DNA of 26,147 nt from CG1-02-33-12 sp964403775 (GCA_964403775.1 CAYOHL010000004.1:1-26147), one strand, 5' to 3'. Shown: positions 6,579 through 14,096, counted from the stretch's first letter. Program-made: numbers and translations. Notes: a model not told the origin generated them from the letters alone.

Positions 6579-7520
6579 ATGGAGCTTAGAAAAGATTATA
6601 TTCTGGACAGGTGGGTTATTATAGCCTCAGAAAGAAAGAAAAGGCCAAGGGAGTTTAAAAAAACCAAAGCAAAGAAAGAGGGAATCTGCTATTTCTGCCC
6701 TGGTAATGAAAATCTTACTCCAAAAGAGACTGGAAGGATTGAAAAAAATAACAAGTGGATTATAAGGTGGTTTCCAAACAAGTTCCCTGCTGTGGATACT
6801 AAAGGCAGCCCTGAAATAAGGTGTGCAAATGAATATTTTACATACTCTGATGCATTTGGAATACATGAAGTGATAGTTGAAACTCCTAACCATAACAAGC
6901 AGCTAGCTGATTTAACAGAAGATCACATAAAAGAGGTTTTAAAGGTATATGCCAATAGAGTAAGTGAATTAAGCAAAACAGCTGGCACAAAATATGTTCT
7001 TATTTTCAGAAATGAGGGAATGGAGGCAGGAACATCATTAGTCCATTCACACACACAACTAATGACATACAACAAGGTGCCAAAGCTTGTGGAGGACGAG
7101 GTTAATGCAGCTAACACTTACAGAACATGCCCATACTGCAAAATAATTAACATTGAAAAAAATAGTTATAGAAGGGTTTTTGAAAATGACAGTTTTGTAA
7201 GCTTTACCCCATATGCATCAAGATTCAACTATGAAATCTGGGTATTTCCAAAAGAGCACATAAAAAACATAACAGAGATGGATGAAAGCAAGCTGTTGGA
7301 TTTGGCTTCAATGCTTAAAAAGATTTTGCTAAAGCTGAAGGAAATGAATCTTTCATATAACTTCTTCCTTCACTATGCTCCTGATGAAAAAGACTTGCAC
7401 TTCCATATTGAAATATGCCCAAGGCTTGCTGTATGGGCTGGTTTTGAGCTGGCAACAAATGCAACAATAAACTCTGTAAGCCCTGAGGATGCTGCAAAAT
7501 TTTACAGGGGAGAGGAATAG
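6579..7520 (+). CDS. galT: Galactose-1-phosphate uridylyltransferase-like enzyme
   Basis: A 313-residue GalT/HIT-superfamily nucleotidylyltransferase. The zinc-site cysteines C37-x2-C40 and a later CPYC pair, WFPNKFPAVD (64-73) and the active-site HSHTQ (H156, H158, Q160) are all visible, with H158 as the expected nucleotidylated histidine. The family exchanges UMP or AMP between hexose-1-phosphates, and some members are ADP-glucose phosphorylases. ATG 6579 follows the glycogen synthase stop by one base (TAA-A-ATG), so the two are probably made together. No UGPase or glgC is present in the window, so this enzyme may balance NDP-glucose and glucose-1-phosphate for the synthase. Galactose entry is the textbook alternative. 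Confidence 0.85.
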   Translation: MELRKDYILDRWVIIASERKKRPREFKKTKAKKEGICYFCPGNENLTPKETGRIEKNNKWIIRWFPNKFPAVDTKGSPEIRCANEYFTYSDAFGIHEVIVETPNHNKQLADLTEDHIKEVLKVYANRVSELSKTAGTKYVLIFRNEGMEAGTSLVHSHTQLMTYNKVPKLVEDEVNAANTYRTCPYCKIINIEKNSYRRVFENDSFVSFTPYASRFNYEIWVFPKEHIKNITEMDESKLLDLASMLKKILLKLKEMNLSYNFFLHYAPDEKDLHFHIEICPRLAVWAGFELATNATINSVSPEDAAKFYRGEE

Positions 7521-7531
7521 AAAAAGGCAAG

Positions 7532-7542
7532 AAATATATATT
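7532..7542 (+). promoter_or_regulatory. TATA-like box before the debranching enzyme gene
   Basis: AAATATATATT lies about 33 nt before ATG 7570, in a 49-bp gap without a clear ribosome binding site. It could give a transcript with a very short leader, separate from or in addition to read-through from galT. Confidence 0.4.
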
Positions 7543-7569
7543 AGGATTTAATTTTTTCTGCTTAAAAAA

Positions 7570-9387
7570 ATGGCAAAGATAGTTCATTTAGTAAATAATC
7601 ATAAGATAGAAAGCAAATCAGCTAAAGATGATAATAGATTCCTAATTACAAACAAGAAGGGGGGGTATTTTTGCCTTGCAAATGGAAATAAAAGCAGGTA
7701 TGACGGGCTTTTCTTCTTTGATGAAAAAATGTATAAAATTATTGAAGGCCTGCATATGGTTGATTCTGCTAAAACAAGCAGGATAATCAATAAGTTTTAT
7801 GAGATTGAAAGGGGATGCAGCGGTGCAACCGAAACATTTTTTATGCCTCATTATTATGATTCATTGGTTTATGAGGTAACTGGCACAAGCGCTATTGAAA
7901 TTGTCTTTGATGCAAAGGAAAGCTATGACCAAAGGCAGTGGGGTAGGTTTTACAGCATCTGGCAGGAGGGGGATAAGGTAATAGCTAAGTTTGTTAAAAA
8001 AACAGATTCAAGGGAAGACATCACTGATGGAAAAGAGGAGTATTCCTTATTTTTAGTGCTTAAGTTTGAGGGCATGTTCAAGAAAGCCGGAGAGTGGGAA
8101 AAAATAAGTTATGAGTTTGACAAAAAAAGAAATTCAATGCCTTATGAGAGGTATGCTTTTTCAGCTCTGACTTTAAAGACAGACAGGGTTGTATTCAGCT
8201 TCTCAAAAAACAAGGAAAAGGCAAAAAAGGAAGCAGACTATGTTTTCAGGAATATTGAAATTTTAAGAAAAAAGCAAAAAAAGCATTATGATAATCTATT
8301 AAAATTAAGAAAAAACATTAAAAATGATGTTCTGATGGCATACTTTTGCACACTAAGCTCTCTTGATTCATTGGCTGTTGGTAATAAAGGGATTTTTGCT
8401 GGTCTGCCGTGGTTCTTCCAGTTCTGGACAAGGGATGAGGCCGTCTCATTAAAAGCCTTAATGTTATATGAAAATTTTAGTTTGGCAAAAAATATCCTGT
8501 TCAGGCATCTGAAATCTGTTTTGCATGACGGAAAGCTGTTAACAAAGCCAGGCGCTTTATTAAGGAGCGCTGACTCTGCCGGCTGGGTTTCAAAAAGAGC
8601 AGAAAATTTAATTTGTATCTTGAAAAATAAAAAAGCCATTGGGAAGCACCTTACAAAAAATGAAATTAAAAAAATAGAGGAAAGGATTGGGTATTCTCTT
8701 GATTTGATGATAAAATACCACACAAGAGGGCATCTTGTTTTTAATAATGCAAACGAGACATGGATGGACAGCCTGCAGAGAGATGGGTTCAGGATAGAGA
8801 TTCAGGCAATGCAATTAAGTATATATAGGCTGATGCATGAGCTTACAAATAACAGGATTTATCGAGAGCTTGGATACAGCTTAAAAAATGAAGTCAGGAA
8901 TAAATTCTGGAATAAAAAATGCCTTGCAGATGGTTTGAATGATTTTACAGTAAGGCCAAACATTTTTATTGCTGCCTATATTTATCCTGGGCTTCTGGCA
9001 AAGAAAGAATGGGTTAGATGCTTTGACAATGCATTAAAAAGTTTATGGAATAATTGGGGCGGAATCTCAACAATAGACAAAAATAGTTTATTGTTTAGGC
9101 CAGAGCATACAGGAGAAAATAATGAAAGCTACCACAACGGCGATTCATGGTTCTGGATAAACAACCTTGCTGCAATTGTTTTATACCGGCTGGATAAAAA
9201 AAGATACAAAAAATACATTGATAAAATATTAAAAGCAAGCACAAAAGATATTTTATGGTTGGGGGCAATAGGCCATCATGCTGAGTTGTCAAGCTCTAAA
9301 GAGCTAAGGTCAGAGGGCTGTTTGGCACAGGCCTGGTCTGCTGCAATGTACATTGAACTGATTAATGAAATATTCTTAAAAGACTGA
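7570..9387 (+). CDS. Glycogen debranching enzyme (amylo-alpha-1,6-glucosidase, GDE_C type)
   Basis: A 605-residue protein with an N-terminal beta-rich domain (about 1-220; FLITNKKGGYFCLANGN..RYDGLFF) and a C-terminal (alpha/alpha)6 barrel (about 250-605). The barrel carries the family motifs LPWFFQFWTRDEA (279-291), NANETWMD (393-400), RPEHTGENNESYHNGDSWFW (510-529) and EGCLAQAWSAA (582-592). It should hydrolyse alpha-1,6 branches in glycogen, working with the GH57 enzyme during mobilisation. No glycogen phosphorylase is seen in the window. No signal peptide is visible, so it is cytoplasmic. It lies 49 bp after galT and is the last gene of the rightward glycogen cluster. Confidence 0.88.
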   Translation: MAKIVHLVNNHKIESKSAKDDNRFLITNKKGGYFCLANGNKSRYDGLFFFDEKMYKIIEGLHMVDSAKTSRIINKFYEIERGCSGATETFFMPHYYDSLVYEVTGTSAIEIVFDAKESYDQRQWGRFYSIWQEGDKVIAKFVKKTDSREDITDGKEEYSLFLVLKFEGMFKKAGEWEKISYEFDKKRNSMPYERYAFSALTLKTDRVVFSFSKNKEKAKKEADYVFRNIEILRKKQKKHYDNLLKLRKNIKNDVLMAYFCTLSSLDSLAVGNKGIFAGLPWFFQFWTRDEAVSLKALMLYENFSLAKNILFRHLKSVLHDGKLLTKPGALLRSADSAGWVSKRAENLICILKNKKAIGKHLTKNEIKKIEERIGYSLDLMIKYHTRGHLVFNNANETWMDSLQRDGFRIEIQAMQLSIYRLMHELTNNRIYRELGYSLKNEVRNKFWNKKCLADGLNDFTVRPNIFIAAYIYPGLLAKKEWVRCFDNALKSLWNNWGGISTIDKNSLLFRPEHTGENNESYHNGDSWFWINNLAAIVLYRLDKKRYKKYIDKILKASTKDILWLGAIGHHAELSSSKELRSEGCLAQAWSAAMYIELINEIFLKD

Positions 9388-9410
9388 TTATAAGGTATTA
9401 TAGCAACTTT

Positions 9411-9418
9411 TTTATATA
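9411..9418 (+). promoter_or_regulatory. TATA box of the EndoQ gene
   Basis: TTTATATA is centred 24-25 nt before ATG 9439, and no ribosome binding site follows, so the transcript probably begins at or next to the ATG (leaderless). Confidence 0.65.
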
Positions 9419-9438
9419 GACCTGTCTTATCAGGGCAA

Positions 9439-10713
9439 ATGAGAATAATCGCTGACCTTCATATTCATTCTAAATACAGCAGGGCCACATCCAAAGAACT
9501 AAACATAAAGAACCTTGAGAAGTATGCAAGATTAAAGGGCCTTAATCTTCTTGGAACAGGAGATTTTACACATCCATTATGGCTTAAAGAGCTGAAAAAT
9601 GAGCTTAGTGAGGATGGAACTGGAATTCTAAAAACAAAAACAGGCTTTAATTTTATTCTCCAGACAGAAATCTCCTTAATGTACCTCCAGGATGGAAAGT
9701 CAAGAAAAATTCACAATGTTATACTTGCAAGAAATTTTGACGTTGTTGGACAAATAATAGAATACCTAAAAAAATATGGAAGAGTTGATTATGACGGCAG
9801 GCCAATTTTCGGAATAAAATGCCCTGAATTTGTTGAAATCATGAAGGAAATTGATAAGGATGTAGAAATAATACCTGCTCATGTCTGGACGCCATGGTTT
9901 GGCTTGTTCGGCTCAAAATCTGGCTTTGATAGTGTAGAGGAATGCTTTAAAGACCAATCAAAGCATATTCATGCTCTTGAAACAGGCCTTAGCTCTGATC
10001 CAGAAATGAACTGGAGGTTAAGCTCTTTAGATAAATACACACTGGTAAGCAACTCTGACATGCATTCATTCTGGCCCTGGCGCATTGGCCGAGAATGCAA
10101 TATATTTGACTTAAAAGAATTAGGTTATGATTTGATTCTAAAGGCAATAAGAACAAAACAAGGCTTAATTGAAACAATAGAGGTTGATCCGAGCTATGGA
10201 AAATACCACTTTGATGGGCATAGGAACTGCAATGTTTGCATGAGCCCAATGGAATCTCTAAAAAATAAAGATGTCTGCCCTGTATGCAGAAGAAAATTAA
10301 CAATAGGGGTATTGCACAGGGTTGAAGAGCTTGCTGACAGGCCTGCTGGCTTTAAGCCAAAAGATGCTGTTCCATTCAAATCATTAATTCCATTGTCAGA
10401 AATTTTATCAAGGCTTTTGAATTCAGGGATTGCAACTCAAAAAACATGGAAGGCATACTATGACTTAGTTAGTGAATCAAGGTCTGAAATAAACATACTA
10501 CTTAATCTGCCGTTAGATGAACTAAAAAAAATAACCAATGAAAGGACTGCAGAGGCAATAATTAATGTCAGGAATGGAAAAATAAAAATCCAGCCGGGCT
10601 TTGACGGCGAGTATGGCTATCCAATATTTTCTGATAAAGATATAAAAGAAGATGTTGTAGAGCCTAAACATGCTAACAAACATAAGCAAAAAGGATTAAA
10701 TGAGTTTATGTAA
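9439..10713 (+). CDS. Endonuclease Q (PHP-type deaminated-DNA endonuclease)
   Basis: A 424-residue protein that nicks DNA 5' of uracil, hypoxanthine and similar deaminated bases, as shown for the Thermococcales EndoQ family. The PHP metal-site motifs are in order: DLHIHSKYSRATS (6-18; H8, H10), GTGDFTHP (39-46; D42, H45), PAHVWTPW (146-153; H148) and SNSDMHS (204-210; D207, H209). They are followed by the EndoQ-specific zinc ribbon C264-x2-C267...C280-x2-C283 and HRVEELADRP. The length is essentially that of the characterised Pyrococcus enzyme. Similar PHP proteins are often annotated as helicase-like. It is transcribed alone and converges on the lipoprotein gene. Confidence 0.88.
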   Translation: MRIIADLHIHSKYSRATSKELNIKNLEKYARLKGLNLLGTGDFTHPLWLKELKNELSEDGTGILKTKTGFNFILQTEISLMYLQDGKSRKIHNVILARNFDVVGQIIEYLKKYGRVDYDGRPIFGIKCPEFVEIMKEIDKDVEIIPAHVWTPWFGLFGSKSGFDSVEECFKDQSKHIHALETGLSSDPEMNWRLSSLDKYTLVSNSDMHSFWPWRIGRECNIFDLKELGYDLILKAIRTKQGLIETIEVDPSYGKYHFDGHRNCNVCMSPMESLKNKDVCPVCRRKLTIGVLHRVEELADRPAGFKPKDAVPFKSLIPLSEILSRLLNSGIATQKTWKAYYDLVSESRSEINILLNLPLDELKKITNERTAEAIINVRNGKIKIQPGFDGEYGYPIFSDKDIKEDVVEPKHANKHKQKGLNEFM

Positions 10714-10761
10714 CATTATTTTAAAAAATCTTAAATTTAAAAAAGTTAAAAAATAAAAGAT

Positions 10762-11175
10762 TTATTCTACTGTTACAGTGCCCCTGAATCCAAATATTAT
10801 GTCCATAACTTGGTATGTTCCCGCCTCTTCAAACTCATACTCAAAGATATGTCCTTCTTCTAGTCTTGGGCTTGTATCCTTTCCTATTACACTGACTATA
10901 TGCACCCTGTTGTCCATGTTTTTCCATGTAACAACTGTTCCAATGCTTACTGCCAGTTCCTCGGGATCAAATCCTGCTCTAAGGACTTGGACATCTTCTG
11001 CTCCGCCAGAAACTTCAGGTTCCCCTTCAGCTGATTCCTCAATAATGGTTTCAGGTTCTTCTACCAGGGGTGTTACTTCTGGAGTAACAGTTTCCTCTGG
11101 TTGCTCTTGAACTTCTGCAGCACATCCGCTTAACATAAGCATAATCAGAACTGCTAAAATATGTTTCATTTCCAT
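10762..11175 (-). CDS. Cupredoxin-fold lipoprotein with degenerate copper site
   Basis: A 137-residue lipoprotein. It has a short signal peptide with lipobox LSGC (C18), an acidic Glu/Pro/Thr-rich stalk (about 19-62), then a plastocyanin/azurin-like beta sandwich (about 63-137; ELAVSIGTVVTWKNMDNRVH..., EEAGTY...GTVTVE). Family members bind copper through two His, one Cys and usually Met. H92 is present, but the C-terminal C-x2-H-P-x-M loop is replaced by VMDIIFGF (123-130), so no type 1 copper site can form as usual. It is probably anchored on the outer face of the membrane. GAGGTGAT precedes ATG 11175 by four bases. Function is unknown. Electron transfer is unlikely. Confidence 0.8.
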   Translation of the reverse strand: MEMKHILAVLIMLMLSGCAAEVQEQPEETVTPEVTPLVEEPETIIEESAEGEPEVSGGAEDVQVLRAGFDPEELAVSIGTVVTWKNMDNRVHIVSVIGKDTSPRLEEGHIFEYEFEEAGTYQVMDIIFGFRGTVTVE

Positions 11176-11214
11176 TTTATCACCTCAAAAAGCGCTTTTT
11201 ATAGTCTTAGTTCC

Positions 11215-11850
11215 TTATCTTTTAAATATTTTTTGGTATTTTTTAAAATCACATAGTTTGCTTACAACGCATTTATCACATTTAGGTCTTATTGGATTGC
11301 AGATTGTCTGTCCATGCTTTACAAACAATTCATTTATTTTAATCCAGTATTTTCTTGGGATTTTCCCCATTAGCTCATGCTCTGTCTGCTCAGGTGTTTT
11401 TGTTTTTACAACCCCGAGCCTGTTTGATATCCTGTGGACATGTGTGTCAGCTGGTATCGCCGGGATATTAAACCCGTAAACAAGGACACAGTTGGCTGTC
11501 TTTCTTCCAACTCCAGGTAACAGAAGAAGTTTGTCTAACTCATGAGGAACTCTTCCATTATATTCATTTAATAAAATTTTACTAACATTTCTTATTCTTT
11601 TGGCTTTTATATTATAAAAACCTGATTCTTTTATCAGATTCTTAATTTCAGCGAGATTTGCATTTGCAATTTTCCTTGCAGTTGGAAATTTTGAAAATAA
11701 TTTTTTAGAGGCCTTTATTGTATTCTCATCTTTTGTACGTTGACTAAGTATTGTAGAAATCAAGACATAAAATGGTTTTTGTCTTGAAAAAAATGTTAGA
11801 GGATACTCTCTCTCTAATAATTCGATAATTTTTAGGATTTTATTCTGCAT
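11215..11850 (-). CDS. nth: Endonuclease III (DNA glycosylase/AP lyase)
   Basis: A 211-residue HhH-GPD glycosylase that removes oxidised pyrimidines and cuts the abasic site. Visible: LISTILSQRTKD (30-41), the helix-hairpin-helix LPGVGRKTAN with catalytic Lys117, PADTHVHR with catalytic Asp135, and the C-terminal [4Fe-4S] motif C-x6-C-x2-C-x5-C (CNPIRPKCDKC then C). All key residues are intact and the length is typical. It has no ribosome binding site, with a TATA-like element 26 nt upstream, so it is probably leaderless. Together with EndoQ it gives this region a base-damage repair flavour, though a lipoprotein gene separates them. Confidence 0.95.
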   Translation of the reverse strand: MQNKILKIIELLEREYPLTFFSRQKPFYVLISTILSQRTKDENTIKASKKLFSKFPTARKIANANLAEIKNLIKESGFYNIKAKRIRNVSKILLNEYNGRVPHELDKLLLLPGVGRKTANCVLVYGFNIPAIPADTHVHRISNRLGVVKTKTPEQTEHELMGKIPRKYWIKINELFVKHGQTICNPIRPKCDKCVVSKLCDFKKYQKIFKR

Positions 11851-11870
11851 TCAATAAATAAAGAATAGCA

Positions 11871-11881
11871 AATATTTAAAG
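11871..11881 (-). promoter_or_regulatory. TATA-like box of nth
   Basis: On the minus strand CTTTAAATATT is centred 26 nt before ATG 11850. The spacing predicts a leaderless transcript. Confidence 0.55.
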
Positions 11882-11887
11882 TTTTAC

Positions 11888-11933
11888 AAAAATTAAAAAA
11901 ATAAAAGAACTGCCTGCAAAAATAAAGAGGCAG
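11888..11933 (-). terminator. Hairpin plus U-rich tract after the 31-residue basic protein gene
   Basis: On the minus strand a 6-bp stem (CTGCCT 11933-11928 with AGGCAG 11915-11910, 12-nt loop) is followed at once by UUCUUUUAUUUUUUUAAUUUUU (11909-11888, shown in RNA sense). This looks like an intrinsic terminator and separates the small basic gene from nth. Archaea mainly use the U-tract, so the hairpin may instead stabilise the mRNA end. Confidence 0.6.
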
Positions 11934-11947
11934 GTAAAATAAGGTTT

Positions 11948-12043
11948 TTATCTTCTTCTCTTTTTTGGTTTCTTTCTAGCCGTTTTCTTAGCTTTCCTCT
12001 TAACTGCCTTTCTCTTTGTCTTAGCTTTCTTCCTTGCTGCCAT
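11948..12043 (-). CDS. 31-residue Lys/Arg-rich protein (histone-tail-like)
   Basis: A very short gene: ATG at 12043, TAA at 11950-11948, with GAGGTGA seven bases upstream. The product starts MAARKKAKTK and ends KKPKKRRR. It contains 20 Lys/Arg among 31 residues, no acidic and no aromatic residues, and otherwise only Ala, Thr, Val and Pro. This composition matches histone H1-type tails, protamines and the Lys/Ala-rich tails of bacterial histone-like proteins. Binding to DNA or RNA is therefore likely but inferred. A good ribosome binding site, a following terminator hairpin and a clean reading frame argue that it is real and well expressed. A small ribosomal or rRNA-binding peptide is an alternative. 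Confidence 0.75.
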   Translation of the reverse strand: MAARKKAKTKRKAVKRKAKKTARKKPKKRRR

Positions 12044-12586
12044 TATTTTTTCACCTCTTGAATTTTTGTGTTTTGAACAACACTAATTTTATTTTTTATT
12101 TTTATTGTTTAAATAATTTTCGTTTTTTTCAAGAGAAAAATATTTTCCGTCGAGAACTTTTTGTTTTTTGAATTTAAAAAATAATTTTTTTGAGAATAAA
12201 TCATAATAAATTGTTGATTGCAAAACAAAAATTATCAGTAAAATAAAGAGAAAATGCAGTTTTATTGTCGATGTTAAAAATTTAATAGCATTATCTAAGA
12301 CACATTTGGTGAAAATTTGAAACGCGTTAAATCTTTCAGAAAAAATAAAATATTGGATTATCTGCTATAAATAAAATATAGCGCATTTGGTTTGGTTAGC
12401 AGCTGAAATATTTTTTCCATAAAAAATTTTAATAAAAAAAGTTTTATGATTTTATTCTTAAAATCGGCAAAGAAATTAAAAAATTAGTGAGTGCTGTAAA
12501 ATGGTTACAAAGGTTTATAAAGAATTAAAATAAAGTTATAAAAAAGCTAGAAAATCTAGCTATATACAGATAAGGAGGTGTAACTA
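12044..12586. other. 543-bp very AT-rich noncoding gap between divergent genes
   Basis: This is the only long gap in the window. It holds the ribosome binding sites of both flanking genes, T-runs and A-runs, a 6-bp hairpin GCTATA/TATAGC (12364-12369 with 12377-12382), a 5-bp hairpin GTGTT/AACAC (12068-12072 with 12079-12083) and a direct repeat CATTTGGT (12303-12310 and 12384-12391). No open frame of useful length and no recognisable RNA gene is seen. Confidence 0.6.
12545..12580 (+). promoter_or_regulatory. 5' hairpin and very strong ribosome binding site of the four-helix membrane protein
   Basis: AGCTAG (12545-12550) pairs with CTAGCT (12556-12561) around AAAAT. Ten bases later comes AAGGAGGTG (12572-12580), the strongest ribosome binding site in the window, six bases before ATG 12587. 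TATA-like stretches GTTTATAAAG (12511-12520) and GTTATAAAAA (12535-12544) lie upstream. The first would put the hairpin at the mRNA 5' end, the second would leave it untranscribed. Confidence 0.5.
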
Positions 12587-12943
12587 ATGGAGAAAAAAGT
12601 GGGAGAGATATCTTTTGTCCTTGGAGTTGTGCTTGCAGTGATTATGGGACTGATAGGCGGTTACTTAGGAACATTAGGTCCCTGGCTAATATCCCTACTA
12701 ATATTGCTGGGATTGATAGTCGGGTTTGTGAACATAGGAGGCAAAGAGACAAAGGATTTTGTGTGGATGGCAGTAGCATTAGTGTTAGTGATATATGCAG
12801 GAGGAGCATCAGGTACATTAACAACTATATTGTATATAGGGGAATACCTATCCGGAATATTAAACGCTGTGATGGCATTTGTTGTGCCTGCAACAGTTGT
12901 AGTTGCCCTGAAGGAAATATATGCACTTGCACAGATAAAATAA
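12587..12943 (+). CDS. Small four-helix membrane protein, function unknown
   Basis: A 118-residue protein made almost entirely of four hydrophobic segments (about 8-28, 32-50, 57-72 and 87-107), rich in Gly, Ile, Leu and Val, with short charged loops (GGKETKD at 51-57). The C-terminus ends ALAQIK. There are no Cys or His residues and no catalytic motif. The exceptionally strong AAGGAGGTG ribosome binding site, own promoter region and following U-tract suggest an abundant single-gene product, for example a structural membrane component. I do not recognise the family. It is divergent from the small basic protein gene across the long AT-rich gap. Confidence 0.8.
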   Translation: MEKKVGEISFVLGVVLAVIMGLIGGYLGTLGPWLISLLILLGLIVGFVNIGGKETKDFVWMAVALVLVIYAGGASGTLTTILYIGEYLSGILNAVMAFVVPATVVVALKEIYALAQIK

Positions 12944-12947
12944 ACAA

Positions 12948-12974
12948 TTTATTTTTATTTATTTTTTAATTTCT
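12948..12974 (+). terminator. U-rich terminator after the membrane protein gene
   Basis: Four bases past the TAA (12941-12943) begins a T-rich run with several T4-T6 blocks and no stem. This is the usual form of an archaeal transcription terminator. Confidence 0.5.
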
Positions 12975-13040
12975 TAATTACTGGTTTTATCAGGTTTTCT
13001 AAATCATAATCTTAGACCTCAACTAAGTTTTTCTCAGAAA

Positions 13041-13050
13041 AATATATAAA
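13041..13050 (+). promoter_or_regulatory. TATA box of the PfkB kinase gene
   Basis: AATATATAAA is centred about 21 nt before ATG 13067 and 30 nt before the in-frame ATG 13076. No ribosome binding site follows. A leaderless start fits either ATG, so the first three residues (MSK) are uncertain. Confidence 0.6.
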
Positions 13051-13066
13051 CTCAGGGCTTTATTTA

Positions 13067-14089
13067 ATGAGTAAAATGTATGATATCATTACAGTAGGGT
13101 CTGCAACCATTGATGTTTTTGCCAACACAAGGTCTGAACTCATAAAGATAAAAACATCCTGTTCTGAGGAGAATCTGATTGCTTATCCCTCTGGCTCTAA
13201 AATCCTGATTAAAGAACTCAGGTTTACAACAGGTGGCGGCGGAACAAACACAGCAGTCTCTCTGGCGAGGCTGGGCCATAAAACAGCTTACCTCGGCAGT
13301 TTGGGAAATGATGAGAATGGAAAAAAAATTCTTGATTTACTAAAAAAAGAAAAGATAGATTTTATTGGCGTGCTAAGCAAGGAAATCACCGGCTATTCAA
13401 TAATTCTTGATTCAATAGAGCATGACCGAACTATTTTAACATACAAGGGTGCAAATGACAAGTTAAAGTTTTCTGATATTAACCTTAAAAAACTAAAAAC
13501 AAAGTGGTTTTATTTTTCCTCAATGGTTTCTGATTCATTTAAGGCATTGGAAAAGCTGGCAGAATTTGCTGAAAAAAATAATATTAAAATAGCATTTAAT
13601 CCAAGCACTTACCTCGCAAAAAAAGGCAAGAGCTATTTAAAAAAGATTCTAACTAGAACAACTATTCTCATATTAAACAAGGAAGAAGCCTCATTATTAG
13701 TAGGAAAAAATAATGCAGAAGTAATGCTTTCTAATCTTTGCAAGCTTGGTCCAAGTATTGCGGTTATCACAAACGGAAAAAAAGAAATTAATGCTTATGA
13801 TGGAAAAAATATTTACACCATGACACCAAATAAAACAAAGGTTGTTGAGAGCACAGGTGCAGGAGATGCCTTTGCATCATCATTCCTGTCAGGCATTATA
13901 AAAAGAAACAATATTGAGTTTGCATTAAGACTGGGGCTTGTAAACTCAGAATCAGTTATACAGCATAGTGGTGCAAAAAATAAGTTATTAAAATACAGGG
14001 AAGCATTGAAAAATATCAGGAAAAGCGCGGTAAAGATAAAAAAAATGCAATTAAAAACAGAAATATTTAAAAAAATAAAACTATTTTAA
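13067..14089 (+). CDS. PfkB-family carbohydrate kinase
   Basis: A 340-residue ribokinase-fold sugar kinase using ATP. The N-terminal DIITVGSATIDVF, glycine-rich GGGGTNTAV (56-64) and C-terminal anion hole STGAGDAFASSF (262-273, catalytic Asp267) are intact. The last 40 residues are a Lys-rich helix beyond the usual family end. The substrate cannot be read from sequence: fructose-6-phosphate, fructose, ribose or a nucleoside are all known in the family. The position two genes before FBP aldolase, within what may be one transcript, favours a phosphofructokinase-like or other hexose role. The flavoprotein gene follows after 7 bp. Confidence 0.85.
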   Translation: MSKMYDIITVGSATIDVFANTRSELIKIKTSCSEENLIAYPSGSKILIKELRFTTGGGGTNTAVSLARLGHKTAYLGSLGNDENGKKILDLLKKEKIDFIGVLSKEITGYSIILDSIEHDRTILTYKGANDKLKFSDINLKKLKTKWFYFSSMVSDSFKALEKLAEFAEKNNIKIAFNPSTYLAKKGKSYLKKILTRTTILILNKEEASLLVGKNNAEVMLSNLCKLGPSIAVITNGKKEINAYDGKNIYTMTPNKTKVVESTGAGDAFASSFLSGIIKRNNIEFALRLGLVNSESVIQHSGAKNKLLKYREALKNIRKSAVKIKKMQLKTEIFKKIKLF

Positions 14090-14096
14090 TGTAAAA

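Noticed and set aside
8286..8723. 145-codon open frame opposite the debranching enzyme.
   Set aside because: Antisense shadow of a conserved gene, with an aromatic and Leu-rich composition typical of reverse-strand translation.
12044..12586. Replication origin in the AT-rich gap.
   Set aside because: No repeated origin-recognition-box pattern and no orc1/cdc6 gene nearby. AT-richness alone is not enough.
12763..12969. Overlapping +1-type frame in the membrane protein gene, Cys-rich in translation.
   Set aside because: The main frame has the strong ribosome binding site and a coherent four-helix pattern. The second frame has no start signal of its own.
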